From JACZST01 sp964195155 (GTDB taxonomy: Bacteria; Actinomycetota; Acidimicrobiia; Spongiisociales; UBA5794), in the NCBI GenBank assembly GCA_964195155.1, contig CAXMOP010000096.1:1-38823 (forward strand): 38,823 bases of DNA, read 5' to 3'. Shown in pieces: positions 33,736 through 38,823 of this stretch. Made by a program: the position numbers and the translations under genes. The notes below the pieces were generated by a model. The model saw only the letters and a program-made list of their open reading frames with translations, was not told where the DNA came from and did no database searches. How positions within the stretch are numbered: the first letter of the stretch is position 1; the number at the start of each line of letters is the position of its first letter.

Positions 33736-33808
33736 GCCCCCATCGTCCAGCGGCCTAGGACTCCGCCCTTTCAAGGCGGCAACGGGGATTCGAATTCCCC
33801 TGGGGGCA
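33736..33808 (+). tRNA. tRNA-Glu (anticodon TTC)
   Basis: The 73 nt cloverleaf has acceptor GCCCCCA/TGGGGGC, anticodon stem CCGCC/GGCGG with loop CTTTCAA (anticodon TTC at 33770-33772) and T-loop GGATTCGAATTCC. The discriminator base is A and CCA is not encoded. It is first of three tRNAs on one strand. Confidence 0.95.
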
Positions 33809-33813
33809 CGCCT

Positions 33814-33891
33814 GGGGGCGTGGTGAAGTCTGGAGTTCACGCCGGCCTGTCAAGCCGGAGATCGCGGGTTCAAATCCCGTCGCTCCCGCCA
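33814..33891 (+). tRNA. tRNA-Asp (anticodon GTC)
   Basis: Acceptor GGGGGCG pairs with CGCTCCC (one G-U pair); anticodon stem CCGGC/GCCGG with loop CTGTCAA gives GTC at 33849-33851. The T-arm is GCGGG/CCCGT with one wobble or mismatch, and the discriminator is G. The CCA end is encoded. It starts 5 nt after tRNA-Glu. Confidence 0.95.
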
Positions 33892-33929
33892 GGCTGATCA
33901 TCGCCCGGGCCCAGTGCCCGGGTGTGCTC

Positions 33930-34005
33930 GGTCAGGTAGCTCAGTCGGTAGAGCGCTGGTCTGAAAAACCAGAGGTCGGCAGTTCAATTCTGCCCCTGAC
34001 CACCA
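33930..34005 (+). tRNA. tRNA-Phe (anticodon GAA), likely integration site
   Basis: Acceptor GGTCAGG/CCTGACC, anticodon stem CTGGT/ACCAG with loop CTGAAAA gives GAA at 33963-33965; the CCA end is encoded at 34003-34005. A tyrosine integrase gene pointing toward it ends 125 nt downstream, the usual arrangement when an element has inserted at a tRNA 3' end. Confidence 0.96.
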
Positions 34006-34129
34006 TACCCTGTAAGGGTGTTTGCGGTTCCCCGGATTTGGTCAGCGACCAAGATGGCACAATAGAGGCACACTGGAACTCAGTTTCGCCTCATTTCGGT
34101 GAGTATCGGTGACCAACGACGATCGGTTC

Positions 34130-35236
34130 TTAGCCGTCGTTCGTCGCGGTGTGGTTCCGGTCCAAGCGTGCCGCCAATTCGTCGCGTGACTCGTCAAACA
34201 GGTGGCTGTAGACATCCGCTGTGACAAGGATGGAGGAGTGGCCAAGCTGTTCTTTGACCGCTTGCAATGGCCACCCTTCGGAAGCCATGATCGAAGCGGC
34301 GGTGTGCCTCATCTGCTGCATGGTCAGCGGTTCGACGTCGGCGGCCACAAGGGCCGGGGTCCATACCCGGCGGCGGAAGTTGCTGTTACGGAGCGGATTG
34401 CCTTCGGTTGAAGTGAAGACGAGGGCGTCGGGGTCGTCCTCGACGTAGCGGCCGATATGGGCGCCGAGTTCGTCGGCGAGGAAGACGGGGAGGACGACAT
34501 CTCGCTCCTCATGGGTCTTTGGTGGCACCCGGTGGAACTCTCCGTCGACTTCGCTGAGGGTGCTTTCGATGTGGAGGCGTCGTTTCAGTAGGTGGACGTT
34601 GTGGCGTTGGAGTCCGATGGCTTCGGCCCAGCGGAGTCCGAGGTAGCCGAGGACGTAGACGAGGATGCGGTACCGGTCGTCTACTGCGGCGGCGATCCGA
34701 TCGACTTCTCCCGCTGCGATGTAGCGGGGGAGTTTCTTAGTGGTAGTGGCGGGGGCGCGGATGCCTTCGGTGGGGTTGTGGCCGATGCGGCGGTGGCGGG
34801 TGGCGTGGGCGAGGATTTGGTGGAGGAGGTTTTTGGATTGGCGAATCCGTGATGCTGATTTGCCCGCCGATTTCATGTCGACGAGCCACTGTTCGACGTC
34901 GATCGAGGTGATCCGGTTGAGGGGTGTGGCGCCGAAGCGAGGAATGATCTCCAACTTCAACACGGCCTTGTAGCTGGCGACGGTTTTCGGTTTCAGGTCA
35001 GTTTTGACCTTCCACCATTCGGTGACGTAGTCGGCGAGGGTGGTTTTGCCGCCTCCGGCGTCGATGTAGGTGCCTTGGTCCTTGGCGACCTCGACCTGGC
35101 GGGCTTTCTTCTTGGCGTTGGTCTTGGTGGTGTAGCTTTGGCTGTGTTGTTGGCCGGCGTCGCGCCAGCGGACTCGCCAGCTTGTGGTGGTGGTGCCGTC
35201 TTGGCGGGTATGGGTGATGCGTTGCACTGATGCCAT
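34130..35236 (-). CDS. int: Tyrosine-type site-specific integrase
   Basis: The 368-residue protein has an N-terminal arm (RITHTRQDGTTTTSWRVRWR), a core-binding SAM-like domain (about 60-160) and the catalytic domain. The catalytic arginine lies in YLGLRWAEAIGL, the second arginine in QQMRHTAAS, the histidine in QLGHSSI and the nucleophilic tyrosine in ADVYSHLFD. The usual HxxR box reads QxxR here. ATG 35236 is chosen since the arm starts there; an upstream open frame exists. It should integrate and, with the HTH protein, excise the element at tRNA-Phe. Confidence 0.92.
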   Translation of the reverse strand: MASVQRITHTRQDGTTTTSWRVRWRDAGQQHSQSYTTKTNAKKKARQVEVAKDQGTYIDAGGGKTTLADYVTEWWKVKTDLKPKTVASYKAVLKLEIIPRFGATPLNRITSIDVEQWLVDMKSAGKSASRIRQSKNLLHQILAHATRHRRIGHNPTEGIRAPATTTKKLPRYIAAGEVDRIAAAVDDRYRILVYVLGYLGLRWAEAIGLQRHNVHLLKRRLHIESTLSEVDGEFHRVPPKTHEERDVVLPVFLADELGAHIGRYVEDDPDALVFTSTEGNPLRNSNFRRRVWTPALVAADVEPLTMQQMRHTAASIMASEGWPLQAVKEQLGHSSILVTADVYSHLFDESRDELAARLDRNHTATNDG

Positions 35237-35302
35237 ATCCGATAGCCTAGCGTGAACTCTGGTCTCTTTGTGCCATGTCACAGGCAGCATAGAAGAACAG
35301 CG

Positions 35303-35331
35303 TTGTAATTCGCGGCTGTTGGCGCTATCGT
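35303..35331 (+). promoter_or_regulatory. Candidate promoter for the xis-rep operon
   Basis: TTGTAA (35303-35308) and TATCGT (35326-35331) are spaced by 17 nt. They lie in the gap between the divergent integrase and excisionase-like genes and would give a leader of about 170 nt before the start codon at 35510. Similarity to the consensus is only moderate. Confidence 0.35.
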
Positions 35332-35479
35332 CTGGCTAGACAAGTCTGTCGCTTCGGGTAACCCTGGGGCGGCGGTCAGCGAAAGCGAAAAGCTGCCTCT
35401 TCTTGGTCCCGTGGCAGAAAGGGACCGGAAGCGCCCTTACACCAGCAGCTCGACTGCGACACGGAGGCCGGGTGGTGGA

Positions 35480-35509
35480 GAGGTAGCACTCATTAAGGAG
35501 TGCTACCTC
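35480..35509 (+). promoter_or_regulatory. Perfect hairpin that holds the ribosome binding site of the excisionase-like gene
   Basis: GAGGTAGCACT (35480-35490) and its exact reverse complement (35499-35509) enclose an 8 nt loop, and the right arm ends at the base before the ATG. The ribosome binding site AAGGAG (35495-35500) lies partly in the loop and partly in the stem. The structure could limit translation, or the DNA palindrome could be an operator for the encoded HTH protein. Confidence 0.65.
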
Positions 35510-35728
35510 ATGTCCAAGTCTTCCAACTCTTCCAACGAGGGTGACGCCGTTCGTGTCTTCCTCGACTCCCAGCAGCTTGCCGAACTGCTCGGTGTCCCCA
35601 AGAGCACGATTGACTTCTGGCGTGCCAGCGGCACCGGTCCTACGTTCATCCGGCTAGGCAAACATGTCCGATATCGAGAATCTGACGTGCTGGCTTGGGC
35701 TGAGGAGAACCGCCATGAAACGTGGTGA
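35510..35728 (+). CDS. Excisionase-like helix-turn-helix protein (AlpA/MerR type)
   Basis: The 72-residue product carries a winged HTH: FLDSQQLAELLGVPKSTIDF, then WRASGTGPTFIRLGKHVRY and ESDVLAWAEEN. This is the form of DNA-binding excisionases in actinobacterial integrative elements. ATG 35510 follows AAGGAG by 9 nt; a GTG at 35411 would add 33 residues without family support. The stop overlaps the next gene by 14 nt. It likely directs the integrase to excision and may control its own operon. Confidence 0.82.
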   Translation: MSKSSNSSNEGDAVRVFLDSQQLAELLGVPKSTIDFWRASGTGPTFIRLGKHVRYRESDVLAWAEENRHETW

Positions 35729-36290
35729 CGCCCTCGACCTGGAAGCCGGAGACGTCAACTCTCACCTACAAGATACCACCTGGCTGCGTCAGTTATTCGA
35801 ATGGGTTTTCAGCGATGATTTGGCTCACGCTCACGCCACGTACCTGATCGAACGGCAACGCACCAAACTGCAACAGCGACAGCAGTGGGGCCGTGAGGCC
35901 GCCGAGGTCCGCCGCTACGCCGCCAGCATCAAGGCAGTCCCACCCGACCCAATAGCGACCGCCTTGGTTCGCGACATGCTCCGCTACGAGGCCGCAGGCA
36001 AAGTGATCTGGACCGGCGACGGGTGGCGCAAACCGATGCCGCACAGACCGGCTCCGCGGCAACCACTCACCGCCGATCAACTGCTTGGCCGGTTCGAGCG
36101 GGTGCGCAAGATACGCGACGGCTGGCAGGTCCGGTGCCCGGCGCACGACGATAAGACCCCGTCGTTGTCGATCCGGTGCGGGGACAGGTGGTGGTTGACG
36201 TTCTGTCACGCGGGCTGTTCGACCCGGGCGATCTGCGCCGCTGTTGGGCTTGAAGTCGCCGAGTTGGCGTTGGGGGGCAGCGATGGGTGA
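35715..36290 (+). CDS. CHC2 zinc-finger primase-like protein of the element
   Basis: The 191-residue protein has an unassigned helical N-terminal part (residues about 1-120) and a C-terminal CHC2-type zinc finger: VRCPAHDDKTPSLSIRC (Cys and His ligands) followed by LTFCHAGCSTRAICAAVGL. Such fingers occur at the front of DnaG and plasmid primases, where they read the template strand. No catalytic TOPRIM domain is present, so this would be only the recognition half of a primase, or a partner of the next gene. ATG 35715 follows GAGGAG by 7 nt. The 3' end overlaps the RepA-like gene by 8 nt. Confidence 0.8.
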   Translation: MKRGDALDLEAGDVNSHLQDTTWLRQLFEWVFSDDLAHAHATYLIERQRTKLQQRQQWGREAAEVRRYAASIKAVPPDPIATALVRDMLRYEAAGKVIWTGDGWRKPMPHRPAPRQPLTADQLLGRFERVRKIRDGWQVRCPAHDDKTPSLSIRCGDRWWLTFCHAGCSTRAICAAVGLEVAELALGGSDG

Positions 36291-37521
36291 ACTCACCAAC
36301 CTGCGCGATGAACTCGACGGCGACGGGATCGTCATCCGGTCCGCGTCGGCCATCAAGCCGGAGGAAGCCGAATTTCTGTTGCCGGGTCGAATCCCACTCG
36401 CTGCGGTGACGTTGCTGGTCGGCCGCGTAGGTCTCGGTAAATCCACACTTGCCCTCGACATCGCCGCCCGGGTCAGTCGCGGTCAGTTCGGCCGCGACCC
36501 TGCCGAGGTCATCATCGCTTCCGCCGAGGATTCTCCGGCCCACACCATCGTGCCGAGGCTCAGCGCCGCTGGCGCCGACCAGGACCGTATCAAAATCGTC
36601 ACGATGAAACATGACGGGTTCGAAGGCGGGCTGCGACTACCCGACGATATCGCCGACCTCGAAGGAGCAGTCAGCCAAGTGGGCGCAGAGCTGGTCATCA
36701 TCGACCCGATCGTCGCCCACCTCGCCGTCGGTATCGACTCGCACAAAGACCATTCGGTCCGAACCGCCCTCGGCCCCGTCGCCCACCTTGCCGCCAACAC
36801 CGGCACCGCGGTTGTTGGTATCGGGCATCTCAACAAAGGCGACGGTGGTCACCCACTCGACCGGGTCGGCGGGTCCATCGGGTTCACCGCCGCTGCCCGG
36901 TCGGTTCTGCTGTTCGCCACCGACCCCGAAACCGACGAAGACGACCCGGGCCGGTTGTTAGCGCACCTCAAGTCGAACCTGTCACCGCTGGCAGTCGCGT
37001 TGCGATTCCGCATCGAACGGCGGATTATCGAACACACCGGCACGGAAATCGAGACAAGCGGGGTGGCCTGGGTCGGTGAAGCACTCGGCATCGAAGCCGC
37101 CGGGCTGCTCCGACACGTCGACCCAGCCGAACGTCCACAACGCGACCTGGCCGCCGAAACCATCCTCGCCGAACTCGAAGCCGGGGAAAAGGCGTGGACG
37201 GCGATCAAAGCGGTGTTGAGCAGTGAAGGAATCTCGGAAAAGACCGGCCAGCGCTCCCGCGACGAGCTGAAACAATCTGGCCTGATCACCCGGTCCAAGG
37301 CTGGATTACACGGTGGTTGGACGTGGCGGCTCGCCGAAGATGGCCACGAACTTCGCCAGTACGAAAGCGAGGCTAAGAACGAACTTGGTCAGGCTAACTT
37401 CGAAGATAGGCACGATATAGGCGTGGACGAGTTCGATGGCCAAGTTGACCCTCTCGATGAAGCCACCGTCAACGTCCTCGCCGACTTCGCCACCGCCGTC
37501 GAAGTGCATGGATCGACGTGA
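36283..37521 (+). CDS. RepA-like AAA/RecA-fold ATPase (hexameric helicase type)
   Basis: The 412-residue protein has a Walker A motif GRVGLGKST (residues about 46-54), Walker B LVIIDPIVAHL (about 143), and sensor-like GIGHLNKGDGG and DRVGGSIGFTAAARSVLLF, the pattern of plasmid RepA and replicative RecA-fold helicases. A C-terminal winged-helix-like part (about 290-365, with ILAELEAGEKAWTAIKAVL) may bind DNA, and an acidic tail follows. ATG 36283 lies inside the previous gene. With the zinc-finger protein it forms the replication module of the element. Confidence 0.88.
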   Translation: MGELTNLRDELDGDGIVIRSASAIKPEEAEFLLPGRIPLAAVTLLVGRVGLGKSTLALDIAARVSRGQFGRDPAEVIIASAEDSPAHTIVPRLSAAGADQDRIKIVTMKHDGFEGGLRLPDDIADLEGAVSQVGAELVIIDPIVAHLAVGIDSHKDHSVRTALGPVAHLAANTGTAVVGIGHLNKGDGGHPLDRVGGSIGFTAAARSVLLFATDPETDEDDPGRLLAHLKSNLSPLAVALRFRIERRIIEHTGTEIETSGVAWVGEALGIEAAGLLRHVDPAERPQRDLAAETILAELEAGEKAWTAIKAVLSSEGISEKTGQRSRDELKQSGLITRSKAGLHGGWTWRLAEDGHELRQYESEAKNELGQANFEDRHDIGVDEFDGQVDPLDEATVNVLADFATAVEVHGST

Positions 37522-37868
37522 CCGGCGGTCACATGTAACGCCGCGCCACCGCGGGATTGCCATTCGAGCGGCTTGATGAGTCACTCAGGTTCCGTAAGCG
37601 TATACCAGAGCCGACGGGCCCTCTCAGCAAATCTCTCGGCCGGAGCGAATGAACTCTGACCAATCGACCGGGACGGTCCGCAAGTTGGAGCTAGGGGGGC
37701 CCGACTGGAACAAAGAGCGTCCCCCCTAGCATCCGCAGGGAGCGCATATTGCCGGATATGCGCTAGCTGTATCGCCGCCCGAGCGCGATCGTGCAGGTCA
37801 TATTGCGGGGTCATCGCGCTGCGGATTTGCGGTGGGTCGGGGACGGCAGGTTGTCGGTTGGGTGGTGG
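37518..37868. other. Palindrome-rich non-coding stretch at the end of the element
   Basis: No convincing gene lies here (347 nt between repA-like and the molybdopterin oxidoreductase). It has three strong inverted repeats: GTGACCG-G-CGGTCAC over the repA stop (37518-37532), CTAGGGGGG/CCCCCCTAG with a 21 nt loop (37691-37729), and AGCGCATAT/ATATGCGCT with a 6 nt loop (37741-37764). The second could be a terminator; the set could mark a replication origin or attachment region. Confidence 0.55.
37691..37729. terminator. 9-bp hairpin CTAGGGGGG/CCCCCCTAG
   Basis: A perfect 9-bp stem with a 21 nt loop lies 170 nt after the RepA-like gene and about 140 nt after the molybdopterin oxidoreductase stop on the other strand. 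Being between convergent genes, it could stop transcription from both sides. There is no T-tract. Confidence 0.45.
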
Positions 37869-38823
37869 CTAGTGCGGTTCGGCTGGTGCTATGTCGACAA
37901 AGATGTCGTTGTAGGCGGGTTGGCCGCCAGGTGACCACGCGGGGGGCGACAGGAAGTTTGCGACCGCTCCGGTTTCGGTGGGGTGACTCCACCATTTCCC
38001 GGCTAGGGCCACGACACCGGGTCGGACGGCGTCGCTGATATGAGTCTGGGCTGTGATCGATCCTTGTTCGTTGGAGATTGTTGCGTCCTCTCCGTCGGTG
38101 AGGTCGCGGGATGTGGCGTCCTCTGGGTGGATTTCGAGGGTTGGTGTCTTCATCGCTTTCCGTTGCCGGGGCATGTTGGCGAAGCTGGTGTTCATGAAGA
38201 AGTGACCTTTGGGGGTGAGCAGCCTCAACATGTCGTCGGGGGTTTCGGGTTGTGGCCCTGTGCTTGACCCGGCAAGTCGGATCTTCCTCTCTGGGTCTGG
38301 TGTTGGTTGTGGAGGCATCGTTTTTTGCCATCCATCGAGTTTGAGTTGGCCCAGATCGACCCATTCGGGCAACGCAGCAGCGGCGATCTGCTCATCGCTG
38401 TGCCGTAGTTCGGGATGGTCGAGTCCCATCGCAGCGGCGATGAGTCGCATCGCTTCGCCGTGCGATTTGGCTTCTCCGAGAGGTGCGATCGCTTGATTGT
38501 TGACCGAGATGTATTGGTGGCCCCAAGCTCCGAGGATGTCGAAATGCTCCAACTGGGTGGTCGACGGGAGGACGATGTCGGCGTATCTGGCTGTATCGGT
38601 CATGAAGTGTTCGATGACGACTGTGAACAGGTCGGTGCGAGCGAATCCGTGCCTCACCGTTGTGGTGTCGGGTAGCGAGACGGCAGGGTTCATGTTCCAA
38701 ACCATGAGACCCTTGATCGGGGGATCGAGCTCGGGGTCGACTAGCAGCGGTCCTATGCGTGCAATATCGAGTTCGCGAGGTTCTCCTGTCACGAGATGCG
38801 TACCGGCAGCTGCGCTGCTATCG
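37869..38823 (-). CDS. Molybdopterin oxidoreductase, C-terminal part (5' end outside window)
   Basis: The frame is open to the right edge, so at least 317 C-terminal residues are present. GLMVWNMNPAVSLPDT, FTVVIEHFMTDTARYADIVLP and QLEHFDILGAWGHQYISVNN are typical of the DMSO-reductase superfamily (formate dehydrogenase/thiosulfate reductase-like) core. The C-terminal dinucleotide-binding domain has LEIHPEDATSRDLTDGEDA and VVALAGKWWSHPTETG. The N-terminal iron-sulfur and cofactor-binding parts lie outside the window. Whether the gene belongs to the integrated element or to the chromosome is unknown; its third positions appear less GC-rich than those of genes left of the tRNAs. Confidence 0.85.
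   Translation of the reverse strand, partial: DSSAAAGTHLVTGEPRELDIARIGPLLVDPELDPPIKGLMVWNMNPAVSLPDTTTVRHGFARTDLFTVVIEHFMTDTARYADIVLPSTTQLEHFDILGAWGHQYISVNNQAIAPLGEAKSHGEAMRLIAAAMGLDHPELRHSDEQIAAAALPEWVDLGQLKLDGWQKTMPPQPTPDPERKIRLAGSSTGPQPETPDDMLRLLTPKGHFFMNTSFANMPRQRKAMKTPTLEIHPEDATSRDLTDGEDATISNEQGSITAQTHISDAVRPGVVALAGKWWSHPTETGAVANFLSPPAWSPGGQPAYNDIFVDIAPAEPH

Larger units (their letters stand above)
34006..37868. mobile_element. Compact integrative element behind tRNA-Phe
   Basis: Between tRNA-Phe and a molybdopterin oxidoreductase lies a set of four genes: tyrosine integrase (minus), excisionase-like HTH, CHC2 zinc-finger protein and RepA-like ATPase (plus). Replication plus site-specific recombination at a tRNA is the pattern of pSAM2-type actinomycete integrative elements and of satellites. 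No FtsK/Tra transfer gene, relaxase, resistance or phage structural gene is visible. I could not find a second copy of the tRNA-Phe 3' end up to the window edge, so the right boundary is uncertain; 37868 only marks the end of the non-coding stretch. Confidence 0.7.

Noticed and set aside
34038..34052. Palindrome TTGGTC-AGC-GACCAA near the tRNA-Phe end as att core or terminator
   Set aside because: Only 6 bp, no T-tract, and no second copy found in the window.
37650..37670. CTGACCA near the right end of the element as attR
   Set aside because: Only 7 nt match the tRNA-Phe 3' end; too short to count as an attachment site.
37581..37814. 77-residue minus-strand ORF in the palindrome-rich stretch
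   Set aside because: It crosses both hairpins, has no convincing ribosome binding site and no recognisable domain.
1..38823. CRISPR arrays, rRNA genes or classical phage structural genes
   Set aside because: None seen; no regularly spaced direct repeats or phage structural motifs apart from the integrase module.

Overview
The window is GC-rich, densely packed bacterial chromosome with many 1-4 nt gene overlaps. Gene content points to Actinomycetota: DivIVA-type coiled-coil proteins, a Tat-exported cysteine-rich protein with MauE/MauD-like partners, ATP-type PEP carboxykinase and several actinobacterial hypothetical families. A Tad-like protein ending in a form I associate with Acidimicrobiia suggests that class, but this placement is only an inference.

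Layout. 1-3770 (minus): a tight operon of MauE-like membrane protein, Tat-exported cysteine-rich protein fused to FG-GAP-like repeats, MauD-like thioredoxin, a 25-residue hydrophobic peptide, a polytopic membrane protein and an unknown protein cut by the left edge. 3875-4817 (plus): a 28-codon ORF and a discoidin-domain lipoprotein. 4814-7604: a decay zone with a 5'-truncated acyl-CoA ligase remnant, a DivIVA-like gene, a 56-residue ORF and a Tad-like pseudogene with two in-frame stops. 7605-13215: sulfite-oxidase-family enzyme, then a plus-strand run (97-residue protein, GNAT, FAD oxidoreductase, M24 peptidase) meeting a 2-hydroxyacid dehydrogenase. 13234-15693: a giant DivIVA-like coiled coil.

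15760-24570 is central carbon metabolism: class I FBP aldolase followed by PEP carboxykinase in one minus-strand operon, a phosphohexomutase, FAD glycerol-3-phosphate dehydrogenase, and a 2-oxoacid:ferredoxin oxidoreductase whose gamma domain is fused to the beta subunit. Acetyl-CoA synthetase follows at 31640-33586. Together these fit growth on acetate, glycerol or lipid carbon with gluconeogenesis. Long hairpins flank the oxidoreductase genes.

24749-29379 is an envelope cluster: a degenerate PAP2 membrane domain fused to a kinase-like domain, a lipoprotein, a shortened flippase-like (LPG-synthase TM) protein and two intact PAP2 phosphatases. Ppx/GppA phosphatase and another lipoprotein follow.

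33736-34005 holds tRNA-Glu, tRNA-Asp and tRNA-Phe. Directly behind tRNA-Phe sits a compact integrative element (34130-37521): tyrosine integrase, excisionase-like HTH, CHC2 zinc-finger primase-like protein and RepA-like ATPase, followed by a palindrome-rich non-coding stretch. The right edge holds the C-terminal part of a molybdopterin oxidoreductase.
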